Source of the DNA: Cohnella terricola
Lineage (GTDB): Bacteria; Bacillota; Bacilli; Paenibacillales; Paenibacillaceae
Direction of reading: 5' to 3'
Assembly (NCBI RefSeq): GCF_007786475.1
Contig: NZ_VNJJ01000004.1
Span: forward strand, 65,058 to 129,057
Length of the DNA stretch: 64,000 bases
Shown here: one piece after another, positions 1 through 10,700 of the stretch
Layout: the number at the start of each line of letters is the position of its first letter
Numbering within the stretch: position 1 is the first letter of the stretch
Made by a program: the position numbers and the translations under genes
Notes under the pieces: model-generated
Told to the model about the DNA's origin: nothing
The model's database searches: none
The model's input: only the letters and a program-made list of their open reading frames with translations

Positions 1-2300
1 ATCAAACCTGTCGCCTGATAGCTGTAAACCGAACCCGTCACGGAGACGGCCGACTGCGGATCATAATTGCCGGATGTCGAACTCATGAATACTTGATAGT
101 CGTCGGCATGTGCGACGCTTGTCCATTGAATCGTTACCGTTCCGTCTCCAGGGATTGCCGATTGTAGAGCCGGCGCGCCCGGCGGAAGCATCGTCCATTT
201 CGCATAGAGCGTTATGCTCCCGGTGATCGGAGTCGTTGCAAAATCAAATCGGTCTTTCAGCCCCGTGTCCGTGTACCAGCCCGCAAAAGTAAATCCGTCA
301 AGCGTCGGCTCCGTCGGTGCTGTTGCAAAAGTATTTTCGACAACGCTTAGAGGTTGAACCGCGCTGCCCCCGTTACTATCGAAGCTTACTGTATTGATCG
401 GACCGAAGTTTGCCGTAACGTTAAGATGGTTCGAAACGTTCAGATCGGTGCGAGTCGCTTCCGTCTTGCCATCGTTCCATCCGGCAAAGCCGAAGCCCGT
501 ATTTGGTACCGCCGTCACCTCGGTTCCATCCGATCCATAAGTAACGGTCTGCGTTTGATTTCCGCTGATCGACCCATTCGTGCCCGCGATATAGGTCAAC
601 GTATAGCTGTTAATGTCCCATTTCGCAATCAAGGAAGTATTCGCGGTAATGGCCGTACTGAAATTAAACGGGGTTGTCGAAGCCAAATCCTTATACCAGC
701 CGACAAAAGTGTGTCCCTCTCGGGTCGCTGTCGGAGCTGCAACCTGACGATTTTCAATTACGTTTACGTCCTGAACTGCGCTGCCACCATTGCTATCGAA
801 GCTTACCGTATACACAGGAGCAAAGTTCGCCGTAACGCTAAGCCCGCTTGTCACGTTAAGATCCGTACGCGTCGCTTCCGCCTTGCCGTCGCTCCATCCC
901 GCGAAGCCGTATCCCGGATTCGGGATCGCCGTTACGGTGCCGCCGTTCGCGCCATAGGTAACGTTTTGCGACAACTGCCCGTCGATTATCCCGTTCGAGC
1001 CTGCCGTATACGTCAGCGTATAGCTATCAACCGTCCATTGCGCATACAAAGTCGCCGTTTCCTTAGGCAACGCGTCGCCAGGCTTGTAGGTGACGCCTAA
1101 ACCATCCGCTTGCGTATTCCAGCTGTCAAAGGTGTGGCCGGCTTTGATAAAGCTACTGACTTGGGCACTAACCGAATCATCCAAGTCATAGATATTCGAA
1201 ATCTCATCAGCGCCCCCCGTCTCATTTTTATTGTAGGTCACCTTATAGCCTTCCTGAATCACTCGTACACTCTTCGTTCCAGCTTCCGTAAAATAAATTT
1301 TGACTTTCCCATTCGACTCATTAATTGCGATATGTGTAGGATTACTCAATTTTGCATCTACCGCAGGACCGTTGTCTCCGTCCGTGCCCGGTGAATTAAA
1401 GGTACCCGCAATGTTGCTGATATTTCCGTTCGTATCGCGTTTGAGGATTCTATGATTGTTTGTGACATAAATATTCCCTGCGGAGTCTGCCGCTAGACCG
1501 GACACTGTACTAATTATATCCCATTCGTTGAATATTTTGCCTCCGGATACTTTATAAAGTCTAGTGTTGTAAGTGATACCTGCCACGATATAAAGATCAT
1601 TGCCGACCAAGGCAATAGCCTGCGGATAAGCTATCGGAGTGCTTATCGCATCTACTCCATCAACAGGTATACTAACACTGTCACTGCCGTTACCTGCTAC
1701 CGTACTGATATTTCCAATATTTCCATTGCTGTCGATGTCGACTTTCCTGATTCGGTGGCCTTCAAATTCCGCGATATAGAGATTTCCCAAGCTATCCAAC
1801 GCGATCGCTCTCGGATTTAACCCCGCACTTGTCGCAGGTCCGCCGTCTCCTGAATAAGCGGTCGTACCGTTACCCGCGACCAATGAAACCTGTTCAGTGC
1901 TCAGGTTAATTCTTTTGACTTGATTTCTAGGATACGAATCGACAACATAGAGATATCTACCGTCGTTGCTCGCTATCATCGCTTGCGGAGAAATAAATTC
2001 GGCATTATTAGCGCCCCCGCCGCACTGTCCGTTGAAAAAAGCAGCATTACTTTTAATGCAACCGTTAAAATTAGAGTGGTGTTGCGTATAGAACACCGTA
2101 TTGCCGGCCACCGCCACGCCACCGACACCCGTCGGAGAATTGAACTTAGCCGTCACGACCGTAAAGATATTGGGGCCGTTCCCCGCAGCCGCGTAAGCCT
2201 GCGACGGAAACCATCCTTGAAGCAGCATCATCGTTGCGATAACAACCGCAGCTATTCTTCTCGTGATATTCTTTTTCGTGCTTTCGAAACGTCTATCCAA
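1..2300 (-). CDS. Large secreted NHL/InlB-repeat/FN3 surface protein (C-terminus beyond window)
   Basis: The start is taken at a TTG codon (2298-2300) because an AGGAGGAG ribosome site lies 7 nt upstream and a signal peptide follows at once (basic MDRRFESTKKNITRR, hydrophobic core, cleavage near AYA-AAG). No ATG fits. Residues about 40-380 are NHL-type beta-propeller repeats, recognised by recurring GPA-x-DAxLxxPxxIAxD and GNLYIADxxxHRIRK patterns. Then come three Listeria-Bacteroides (InlB B) repeats ending in YAKW-like motifs, alternating with two divergent InlB repeats (YTLTYxAGxNG ... WSDGKxEATRTD). A fibronectin III domain is cut by the window edge. The neighbouring paralogue continues into a second FN3, a conserved module and three SLH domains, so the same is expected here but not seen. 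Likely role: cell-surface adhesion or polysaccharide contact (inference). Confidence 0.85.
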   Translation of the reverse strand, partial: MDRRFESTKKNITRRIAAVVIATMMLLQGWFPSQAYAAAGNGPNIFTVVTAKFNSPTGVGGVAVAGNTVFYTQHHSNFNGCIKSNAAFFNGQCGGGANNAEFISPQAMIASNDGRYLYVVDSYPRNQVKRINLSTEQVSLVAGNGTTAYSGDGGPATSAGLNPRAIALDSLGNLYIAEFEGHRIRKVDIDSNGNIGNISTVAGNGSDSVSIPVDGVDAISTPIAYPQAIALVGNDLYIVAGITYNTRLYKVSGGKIFNEWDIISTVSGLAADSAGNIYVTNNHRILKRDTNGNISNIAGTFNSPGTDGDNGPAVDAKLSNPTHIAINESNGKVKIYFTEAGTKSVRVIQEGYKVTYNKNETGGADEISNIYDLDDSVSAQVSSFIKAGHTFDSWNTQADGLGVTYKPGDALPKETATLYAQWTVDSYTLTYTAGSNGIIDGQLSQNVTYGANGGTVTAIPNPGYGFAGWSDGKAEATRTDLNVTSGLSVTANFAPVYTVSFDSNGGSAVQDVNVIENRQVAAPTATREGHTFVGWYKDLASTTPFNFSTAITANTSLIAKWDINSYTLTYIAGTNGSISGNQTQTVTYGSDGTEVTAVPNTGFGFAGWNDGKTEATRTDLNVSNHLNVTANFGPINTVSFDSNGGSAVQPLSVVENTFATAPTEPTLDGFTFAGWYTDTGLKDRFDFATTPITGSITLYAKWTMLPPGAPALQSAIPGDGTVTIQWTSVAHADDYQVFMSSTSGNYDPQSAVSVTGSVYSYQATGL

Positions 2301-2355
2301 TTGTTAACTCCTCCTATTGCTTTCGTTTGTAAATGATTTAGCACCCGCTCCAATC

Positions 2356-2422
2356 AATGTAGTCGTTTTTATTAAGGCTTTGTAGTGAGCGTTGTCATCA
2401 CTTTTGTCATGTGACAAAGTGG
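2356..2422 (-). promoter_or_regulatory. Shared upstream element, copy 1 (dyad plus -10)
   Basis: A 40-bp block (2383-2422) is nearly identical to blocks upstream of the next two surface-protein genes. It contains the dyad TTGTCAYRTGACAA (2404-2417) and a further TTGTCAT half-site. A TACATT -10-like hexamer lies at 2356-2361. The spacing from dyad to hexamer (43 nt) is the same in all three copies, which puts the dyad centre at about -61.5, the classical class I position for a CRP-type activator. The regulator is unknown. Confidence 0.6.
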
Positions 2423-2445
2423 TTATTTTTGGAGCAATCTCTCGA

Positions 2446-2478
2446 AAAATGAAAACAGGCCGCCCAAAGGGCAGCCTG
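2446..2478 (-). terminator. Rho-independent terminator of the 2500-7539 gene
   Basis: Read on the minus strand: CAGGCTGCCC, a short loop, GGGCGGCCTG, then TTTTCATTTTT. It lies 22 nt after the stop codon. A near-identical terminator follows the next paralogue. Confidence 0.85.
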
Positions 2479-2499
2479 CCTGTACATCCAGACGTAAAT

Positions 2500-5400
2500 T
2501 TACTTACCCGCATGCGCCAGCATCTTCAGCAGAATCGTGACCGCTTCCGCTCTCGTCGCCGTAGCTGCGGCGTCGAACTTGTTGCCGCTCTTGCCCTGCA
2601 TGATTCCGAGTTTGGTCAACTCTGCAATCGATCCCTTCGCCCACGTCGGGATACTCTTGTCGTCGGAGAAGCTTGTGGCAGTGCCTTTCTCTGCGGCTAG
2701 CTTCAGCGCATTCGCCACGATCGACGCCATCTCGGCGCGCGTCAGGTTCGCGCTTGGACGGAATGTGCCATCGGAGAAGCCTTTAATGATGTTCTCCTGC
2801 ACCGCTTGCGCAATGGCTTCGCGCGCCCATCCGCCGATCTTCACATTGTCCGCAAAGCGGAGTTCAGCTCCCGTGCTTGCAGGTTTCAACGCATTGATCA
2901 ACATTACCGCGAACTCCGCGCGCGTAACCGTCGCGTTCGGCTTAAACGTGCCGTCCGCGTAGCCTTGAACGATGCCCTGCTTCACAGCTTCACGAATGTT
3001 CGCTGCCGCCCAGTGCCCGGCGATGTCGCTGAGTTTCACGTCGTTCGTAGGCGTCTCCGTAGTTTCCGGCGCTGTCGCGACCCCTTCCGTTACTGGAAGT
3101 CCAGTTTTTGCATCTACGACCAACACGGCAAATTTCGTAAAATGGTCGACATTGACGCTAATTCGGTCGCCGTTAATTTTGCCGCCTTCCACCTTCACCC
3201 ATACCTTCTTCGCTTCGTCAAAATAGAAGATCTCGACCGTTTGGCCGTTCTTTATTTTCGTAGCATCGAATTTCAACGTCAACGTGACCGGCTTGCCGAA
3301 GTTTTCCGGGAAATTCTTCAGCACCTCGTAGACTGTACTCGCTAGTACTTCTTTGTTTACCATTAATCCCTGCGTATTCAGTAATTTCTCGATCGTCAGC
3401 TCCAATTGCTTGCTGGAAGCATTGGACGGAATCGCGATCTCGATTTCGTTACCCAAGCTCACTACGCCCGCATTGCCGATTGGAATCGTAATCTTGCCGT
3501 TATAGGAGGTGACCGGGCTGACTCCGCCACCTCCGCCGCCAGCTGGTGGAGCGATAGGTGCTGTCGGCGTTACCGCATTCGATATGATCGATGCGATACC
3601 GTTCCCCGCGATATTGATCGCTTCAACAGTAAACGTATAGGAAGTACCGTTAGTTAAACCACTTATCGTAATCGGACTCGCGGGTCCCGTAACCGACAGA
3701 TTACCTATTGAAGAGATCACTTTATATCCGGTGATCGGGCTGCCTCCCGAATTCGTCGGTTCCTTAAAGCTAATCGTAGCTTGACCGTTTCCTGCCGTCG
3801 CAACGACGTCCGTCGGTGCCCCCGGTACGGTTCTCGGCGTCGCGCTCACTTCATTCGAAGCGATGCCGCCGCCGGCATTGATCGCCTTCACGATAAAGTA
3901 GTAAGTCGTGCCGTTCGTCAAACCTGTCGCCTGATAGCTGTAAACCGAACCCGTCACGGAGACGGCCGACTGCGGATCATAATTGCCGGATGTCGAACTC
4001 ATGAATACTTGATAGTCGTCGGCATGTGCGACGCTTGTCCATTCAATCGTTACCGTTCCGTCTCCAGGGATTGCCGATTGTAGAGCCGGCGCGCCCGGTG
4101 GCAGAATGACCCACTTCGCGTACAGGATCGTATCTGCGGTAATCGGAGTATTCACAATGTTAAACAGCGTGTCCAACGTCGGCTCCAAGTACCAGCCCGC
4201 AAAAGTAAATCCATCCTTCGTCGTTACCGACGCATCGGCAAACTTGTTGTCCATTACGATTTGACCGTCAATCGGGCTTCCGCCATCGGTTACGAAGTTA
4301 ACCGTGTGCAGCTTGGAAAAGAGAGCCTTAGCATCGATATCACCCGTTACATTCGTATCTTTGCGGGTAGCCTCTGTCTTACCATCATCCCATCTCAAGA
4401 AAATGTAACCCGGATTCGGTTTTGCCGTAACCTCGGTTCCATCCGTTCCGTAACCCATGTTCAGTTGTGAGGCTATGCCTTCTATAATTCCGTTTCCATC
4501 CGTCGAATAGGTCAACGTATAGGTATTAAGCGCCCACTTGGCATACAAGGTGATGTCGTCGGTGATTGGCGTGTTCGCAATGTCAAACGCGTTAATCCCC
4601 GCGCTGTCCGAGAACCAGCCCACGAATCCGAACCCTTCTTTCGTTGTCGTCGGCACCGTTGCCAATTGATTGTGTTTTACGCTCTGAGACGGAACTAGAT
4701 CGCCTCCGTCCACCGTAAACGTCACGGTGTGCAGCTTAACGAATTGCGCCGTAACATTGATAGTCCCCGGGATATTCGTGTCCGTTCGCGTCGCGTTGAT
4801 GTTTCCGTCGGACCACTTCTCGAATGCATATCCGGAATTCGGCACCGCAGTTACTGGTGTTCCGTTATTACCGTAATCCACGGTCTGAGCCACATTTCCG
4901 ATAACTGTTCCGTTTACATCCGCCGTATAGTTCAGCGTGTATTGGATAATCTTCCATTTGGCGTATAAGGTCCTAGCACTCGTAATCGGCGTAGATGCGA
5001 CAAATGCGTTTTTCAGATCGATATCCGCATACCAGCCCTCGAAAGTATGGCCTGCTTTACTGGGAGGCGTCGGCAATACGACAGTTCCGTTCGCAACGAC
5101 ATCCTGATAAGCGATAGGCGTGCCCCCGTTACTTTCGAAATTCACCCTGTATTTGAGTAGATCAAAAATAGCAGTAACGTTAATATTCGCCATCACGTTC
5201 AGATCTGTACGGGAAGCCTGCGCCTTGTTATCGTCCCACTTGACGAACACGTACCCCTGATCCGGCTCAGCCGTTACAACCGGGCCGTTTGCACCATGAT
5301 TCACGTTCTGTGTAACGGATGGCGCACCGTTCACCTTGCCATTTGGTCCCGCCGTGTAGGTTAACGTATAGGATTTAATCTTCCATTTGGCATACAAAGT

Positions 5401-7539
5401 GAGATCCCTTAAAACTAAATTATTCGCAAGGTCGAACGGAATAGTCATGGCATTGTCCGAGTACCAGCCAACTAACTCATAGCCGTCTCTTGTTGTCGTC
5501 GGAACCGCTACTTTGCTATAGTATTTAACTTGCTGTGGCGGAATCGAGGTACCCCCGTTGACAACAAAAGACACGTCATGCAATTTAACGAAACTTGCGG
5601 TTACGGCAACATTTTTCGATACGCTCACTTCACTACGCGTTGCTTCTGTTTTACCATCGGACCATTTATCGAATGCATAGCCCAAATCCGGCACTGCGGT
5701 TACAGCAGTCCCATTGCCGCCGTAAGTCACATTCTGATACGTGATCCCCGTAAGCGTTCCGTTTGAACCCGCCCCATAATTCAGTATGTACTGGTTAATT
5801 TCCCATTTCGCGTATACCGTCGTATCTTTTACGATCGGCGTGGTCGACAAATTTATTGCATCTGTCAGTCCGACATTCGAGAACCAACCTTTGAACGTAT
5901 GGCCCTCTCTAGTAGGTATCGGATTGGGAGCATAATTGTTAACCCCAACATCTTCAGCGGGTATTGCAACACCTCCGTTAACGTTATAGGTGACCTTATA
6001 TTTGAGTTCCTTGAACTGGGCAGTAAAATTGAGATTACCCGTTACGTTAATGTCGGTACGGGTCGCGTTCGTCTTCCCGTCAGACCACTTGTCGAAAACA
6101 TATCCCGTATTCGCTTTTGCGGTTACCGCAGTTCCGCTTCCTCCATGAGTAATAACTTGGGAGAGGTTGCCCGTGATCGTCCCACCCGCCCCCTCGACGT
6201 AATTCAGCGAATACTCGTTGAGTTTCCATTTAGCATACAGCGTCAAAGTACTCTCTGGCGCAAGCAGCTGATCTCCTGCCTTATAGGTTGCTCCGTTACC
6301 ATCCGCCTGAGTATTCCAGCTTTCGAAAGTAGAATTCTGTCTTACAAGACTCCCTTTATCCGATGCCTTTACCACCGTACCGTGATTATAAATTTTAGGC
6401 TCCGGTGCACTTCCTCCAGTATTGCCGTTTCCGTTATACAGGACTTTAAAACCCTTTTGAACGACCTTGATTTCCGTATTCTGCGAAGAAATGACGTAGA
6501 GCTCACCGTTTCTTCCGAATTCCAATCCTTTAGGCGCATTCAATTGAGCGTCAATCGCCGGACCATCATTGCCAGCCTTTCCAGCCGTTCCGGTTCCCGC
6601 GAATCTGCTAATCTGTCCGCTAGTGTTTACCTTAAAGATCATGTGATACGCCGAATCGGTAATATATAGATTTCCGGTATTATCTACCGCTACGCCCACT
6701 GGGTTTTTTAAAGCAACAGCTTTCGCCTGCTCGCCGTCTCCCGAATATGGACTAGTTCCTTCCAATCCACTTACCCCCGCAACCACGGTGAGAGCTTTGG
6801 TTGAAGGAATATAACGCTTAACCGTGCGATCCCCAGAATCGACAATGTAAACATCTTTATTGGGACCAACAGCTAATCCTGTCGGTTTATTCAAAGATTC
6901 CGGACCCAGGACGAGCGTTACTGGCCAGTTAGTGGAAGGACCAGTTTTAAGATTCAATGATTGAACGCAATTGGGATATCCTGAGATGTATAAAATCTCT
7001 TCTCCACCTTCCATTCCAATCGCTAAGTCATAAGGATATGAGATTTTTGCCACAGGACCATTCTGACAAACAGCAACGGCATTCTGATAAGTCCCTGCAA
7101 TCTTCTCGATCGTATCGTTACCACCATTAAAAGTGAGCTTAAGAATACGATGACTACCGTTATCCGCGATATATAAATTACCGAGACTATCAATCGCTAA
7201 TCCACCGGGAACACCTAAATCTGCATCTTTAGCCGGTGTGCCGCTATATACACTACCACCATATTTGCCTGCGATATGTGACACAGTCCTCGTAATCGGG
7301 TCAAACTTCTGAATCGTAGGGCCAGATGAAAAATAAATGTTATTTTGGCTGTCTATTGCAAATCCTGCTATGCTATAACCCCCGTGGGAATACACGTCAA
7401 AAAGATTATCAGTCCCGTTCCCCCCTGCCGCTTGGCTTTTCGAGGGAGCCCACACACTCATCAGCAATACCATTGCAACTAATAAGGCCATCGATTTTCT
7501 GAAACTTCTCATCCTATGCCCTCCATAATGATTATTCAT
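2500..7539 (-). CDS. Giant SLH-anchored surface protein with NHL, InlB-type and FN3 repeats
   Basis: About 1679 aa. The start at 7539 has AAAGGAG 8 nt upstream; a second in-frame ATG at 7512 has GGAGGG and also leaves an intact signal peptide, so the choice is open. Domain order: signal peptide 1-37 (cleaved near SQA-AGG); NHL propeller repeats about 40-360; six Listeria-Bacteroides InlB repeats alternating with five divergent InlB repeats about 365-1145; two fibronectin III domains about 1146-1320; a Gly-rich linker; a conserved 130-aa module about 1343-1490 (ends HFTKFAVLVVD) that also precedes the SLH domains of the next paralogue; three SLH domains about 1499-1679 (DIAGHWAAANI, GWAREAIAQAV, WAKGSIAEL, each followed by TRAE). 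SLH domains bind pyruvylated secondary cell-wall polymer, so the protein should sit on the cell surface. The ligand is unknown. Confidence 0.9.
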   Translation of the reverse strand: MNNHYGGHRMRSFRKSMALLVAMVLLMSVWAPSKSQAAGGNGTDNLFDVYSHGGYSIAGFAIDSQNNIYFSSGPTIQKFDPITRTVSHIAGKYGGSVYSGTPAKDADLGVPGGLAIDSLGNLYIADNGSHRILKLTFNGGNDTIEKIAGTYQNAVAVCQNGPVAKISYPYDLAIGMEGGEEILYISGYPNCVQSLNLKTGPSTNWPVTLVLGPESLNKPTGLAVGPNKDVYIVDSGDRTVKRYIPSTKALTVVAGVSGLEGTSPYSGDGEQAKAVALKNPVGVAVDNTGNLYITDSAYHMIFKVNTSGQISRFAGTGTAGKAGNDGPAIDAQLNAPKGLEFGRNGELYVISSQNTEIKVVQKGFKVLYNGNGNTGGSAPEPKIYNHGTVVKASDKGSLVRQNSTFESWNTQADGNGATYKAGDQLLAPESTLTLYAKWKLNEYSLNYVEGAGGTITGNLSQVITHGGSGTAVTAKANTGYVFDKWSDGKTNATRTDINVTGNLNFTAQFKELKYKVTYNVNGGVAIPAEDVGVNNYAPNPIPTREGHTFKGWFSNVGLTDAINLSTTPIVKDTTVYAKWEINQYILNYGAGSNGTLTGITYQNVTYGGNGTAVTAVPDLGYAFDKWSDGKTEATRSEVSVSKNVAVTASFVKLHDVSFVVNGGTSIPPQQVKYYSKVAVPTTTRDGYELVGWYSDNAMTIPFDLANNLVLRDLTLYAKWKIKSYTLTYTAGPNGKVNGAPSVTQNVNHGANGPVVTAEPDQGYVFVKWDDNKAQASRTDLNVMANINVTAIFDLLKYRVNFESNGGTPIAYQDVVANGTVVLPTPPSKAGHTFEGWYADIDLKNAFVASTPITSARTLYAKWKIIQYTLNYTADVNGTVIGNVAQTVDYGNNGTPVTAVPNSGYAFEKWSDGNINATRTDTNIPGTINVTAQFVKLHTVTFTVDGGDLVPSQSVKHNQLATVPTTTKEGFGFVGWFSDSAGINAFDIANTPITDDITLYAKWALNTYTLTYSTDGNGIIEGIASQLNMGYGTDGTEVTAKPNPGYIFLRWDDGKTEATRKDTNVTGDIDAKALFSKLHTVNFVTDGGSPIDGQIVMDNKFADASVTTKDGFTFAGWYLEPTLDTLFNIVNTPITADTILYAKWVILPPGAPALQSAIPGDGTVTIEWTSVAHADDYQVFMSSTSGNYDPQSAVSVTGSVYSYQATGLTNGTTYYFIVKAINAGGGIASNEVSATPRTVPGAPTDVVATAGNGQATISFKEPTNSGGSPITGYKVISSIGNLSVTGPASPITISGLTNGTSYTFTVEAINIAGNGIASIISNAVTPTAPIAPPAGGGGGGVSPVTSYNGKITIPIGNAGVVSLGNEIEIAIPSNASSKQLELTIEKLLNTQGLMVNKEVLASTVYEVLKNFPENFGKPVTLTLKFDATKIKNGQTVEIFYFDEAKKVWVKVEGGKINGDRISVNVDHFTKFAVLVVDAKTGLPVTEGVATAPETTETPTNDVKLSDIAGHWAAANIREAVKQGIVQGYADGTFKPNATVTRAEFAVMLINALKPASTGAELRFADNVKIGGWAREAIAQAVQENIIKGFSDGTFRPSANLTRAEMASIVANALKLAAEKGTATSFSDDKSIPTWAKGSIAELTKLGIMQGKSGNKFDAAATATRAEAVTILLKMLAHAGK

Positions 7540-7597
7540 ATTCGTTTCTCCTTTAGTAGATCTGCATCTGACTGCTCTAAGATATTCATCTGCTAAC

Positions 7598-7664
7598 ACA
7601 TTAATAGATTTTCCCAATGAGGAGTAGTGAGCGTTGTCATCACTTTTGTCATGTGACAAAGTGG
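7598..7664 (-). promoter_or_regulatory. Shared upstream element, copy 2
   Basis: The 40-bp block at 7625-7664 differs from copy 1 in hardly any base. The dyad is at 7646-7659 and a TAATGT -10-like hexamer lies at 7598-7603, again 43 nt from the dyad. The element sits 86 bp upstream of the start codon. Confidence 0.6.
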
Positions 7665-7693
7665 ATTTTATTGGATAGGACGAATCTCTCGCA

Positions 7694-7727
7694 AAATAAA
7701 AAACAGGCCGCCCTAAGGGCAAGCCTG
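7694..7727 (-). terminator. Terminator of the 7749-11120 gene
   Basis: On the minus strand GCAGGCTTGCCC, loop, GGGCGGCCTG, followed by a TTTTTTATTTT tail. It is homologous to the terminator at 2446-2478, so the 3' ends of these paralogues were duplicated together with their SLH domains. Confidence 0.85.
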
Positions 7728-7748
7728 CTTGTACATCTAGACGTAAAT

Positions 7749-10700
7749 TTACTTGCCCGCTTGCGCCAGCATCTTCAGCAGAACCGTGACCGCTTCTGCT
7801 CTCGTTGCCGTAGCCACAGCGTCGAATTTGTTTCCGCTCTTGCCTTGCATGATGCCGAGTTTGGTCAACTCCGCAATTGCGCCCTTCGCCCACGCCGGGA
7901 TGCTCTTGTCGTCGGAGAAGCTTGTTGTAGCGCCTTTCTCTGCGGTCAGCTTCAGCGCGTTCGCCACGATCGACGCCATCTCGGCGCGAGTCAGCTCCGC
8001 GTTCGGACGGAACGTGCCGTCGGAGAAGCCTTTAATGATGCTTGCCTGCACTGCTTGCGCAATCGCTTCGCGCGCCCATCCGCCGATCTTCGCATTGTCC
8101 GCAAAGCGGAGTTCGGCTCCCGTTCCTGCAGGCTTGAGCGCATTGATCAACATCACCGCGAACTCCGCCCGCGTTACCGTCGCGTTCGGCTTGAACGTCC
8201 CGTCCGTATAGCCTTTCACGATGCCTTTCTTTACGGCATCCTTGATGCTAGCTTCCGCCCAGTGGCCGGCGATGTCGCCCAACTTCACGTCGATCGTCGT
8301 CTCCGGAGTCTCAACCGTCGTCGATTGCTCCGCTACCGGCTTGCCCGTCTTCTCGTCCACGACGAGAACCGCGAACTTCGTGAAGTGGTCGACTTCCGCG
8401 CTGATGCGGTCGCCCTGGATCCTGCCGCCTTCAACCTTCACCCAAACCTTCTTCGCTTCATCGAAGTAGAAGATGGCCACGGTTTGGCCGCTCTTCACCT
8501 TCGATGCGTCGAATTTCAACGACAGTGTAACCGGTTTGCCGAAGTTTTCCGGGAAGTTCTTCAGCACTTCGTACACCGCGCTTGCCAGAATCTCTTTGTT
8601 ACCGAGCAAGCCTTGCGTGCTAAGCAGCTTCTCGATCGTCAGCTCCAGTTGCTTGCTGGAAGCCTTGGCAGGAATCTTAATCTCGATATCTCCGTCCAGA
8701 CTCACTTCGCCGGCACTGCCGACCGGAACAGTGATCTTGCCGTTCTTGGAGGTGACCGTGTTCACTCCGCCGCCACCGCCGCTAGTATTATTAACAATAG
8801 GCGCAGCGGCTCTCGTGACGGTTACATTATAGGTCGTTCCGCTGCCGTCCCCCGCCAGCACGATCACTTCGATCCTATTGGCTCCTACGTTAAGCGGAAG
8901 ATCGCCGCTCGTCTGACCGCTCGCCAGCGATACAGGTCCATAAGTCAACGTATTCGCCGCGTTGTAGACGCTCGTCTGGATGCTGCCGTAGACCGCCTCA
9001 CTTACCGTCGCCGTTACCCTTGTGCTTGATACCGAATTCGGCACGCTCGCCGTATAGGCGTAGACGCCGCTGCTTACGGATTCGTTTAACGTAATGCCGC
9101 TTAGGCTCAAAGCGCTCAAGCTGGCGTTAGAACCGAGCGTTCTAAACGAAATGTCTTGTCCGTACAAAATATATCCGTCGCTTGTCGCATAGGCTCTCGC
9201 ATGATAATTCGAATCCGCTTGAAGGCCCGAGAGGCTTACCGTATAAGCTCCCGCTCCGTTCGTCGCGGCTGCGGCTTTAAGATCGCTAATGGTCGGATTC
9301 GCATTTAAGGAATAGACAATTCCACGCTCTTGGATCGAAGCGTTACCGTTCGGGGTGACGCTGCCTCCCACGGTCGCCGTCAGCGACGTAATCGAACTTG
9401 CGCTGCCGGTAACGACGGAAGCCGGCGGGTTGGAAAAAACGTAGAAGCTATACGTATTCGAGAAGGTAAGTCCGTTATCGTTAAAGGACACGATCTTCCA
9501 GTAATACCGCGTCCCTTCCTCCAACAGACTAACATCGGTCAAGGAGAAAGTATTTTCATCCCCCAACTCTTCTTGCAGGACGATCGTATCCGCATAAAAA
9601 TGCCGATCCGCAGAGACTAAAAGCAGATAACCTCCCGCTCCCGCTCCCGCCCCCGTCCATGCGAAGTCGACCATGGCCGACGAGGTCGCTCCGTCCGCCG
9701 GACTCACCGGAGTCGGCTGCGCCGGGAACGAATCCGGGATCAGCAGAGTCGGCTCGTATTGGGCTTCCCTAGTAATCGTGTACTCCAGTTGTTCCGCCGT
9801 AACCGGCGTAAAGCGAATGGCCTGCTTTTCGGTCAAGCTTTTCTTGTAATAAGAATAAGTAGTGCCTCCGCCTCCGGCACCGTACCACTGTATGCCAATT
9901 ACCGCGCCGCTTCCGAACGGGAGATCGCCATTGCTTGGATCCAACGAGACCAGATACGGATATTGGAATTGAATTTCATTCGTCGTTTCGCTGAAAATGA
10001 CTTGGGTGGTCCCAACCGGAACGTCGTTCGCGATCAGATTCGTGAATTGAACGACGAGTTTCCGATTCGGTGCAGTCCCTAACGTCGCATGCAAAACTCT
10101 GCTATTTTTTGTCAATGAAAGGCCGAAATGAGGCGTGATGATTCCTCCGTTGCCCAAATACAGCATTCCGTTAGTCGTGGCGTAAACGCTGTCGACTTCA
10201 TGTCCGTAAAGCTTAAACTTGAAGTCCTGCCCGAAAGGTATAGCCTCTGATTTGCCGTTTTCCCAAGTAGCGGGATCGGACAACTCCGTTCCGATTGCGA
10301 CGATGTCTACCGGCTGATTCATCGATGCACCCGTATCGATCGAATGCGTCAACAGGATAGGCTCATAGTTTCCAGGCACGGGTAAGGCATATAGCCCCGG
10401 GGAATCCGTATCGTGAGTAAAGCGAATCGCCTGTTTCTCCGTCAAGCTTTTCTCTTTTTGAGAGTAAATAGAGTAATCCCCATCCGGACTTTGAACGCCG
10501 ATTAGGGCATTAGAACCGAACGCGGTGTCTCCGTAAATCGGAAGATCCGCGAGAGAAGGATATTGGAATTGAATCTCGTTGTCCCTCTCGTAAAGTATGA
10601 CTTGAAAGGTTCCGAACGATTCGTTGTCTCTATTCCAATAAGTCCTCATATTCGTATATTGAATGATGAATTTCCGATCCCCGATTTCTCCTATTGTCCG

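Noticed and set aside
7540..7893. N-terminal extension of the giant surface protein up to 7893
   Set aside because: The extension runs through the terminator and upstream element and reads backwards through the next gene's 3' end. The signal peptide starts at 7539 or 7512.
7617..9029. 470-codon plus-strand frame opposite the SLH gene
   Set aside because: Arg-rich antisense shadow of the high-GC coding strand, without ribosome site.
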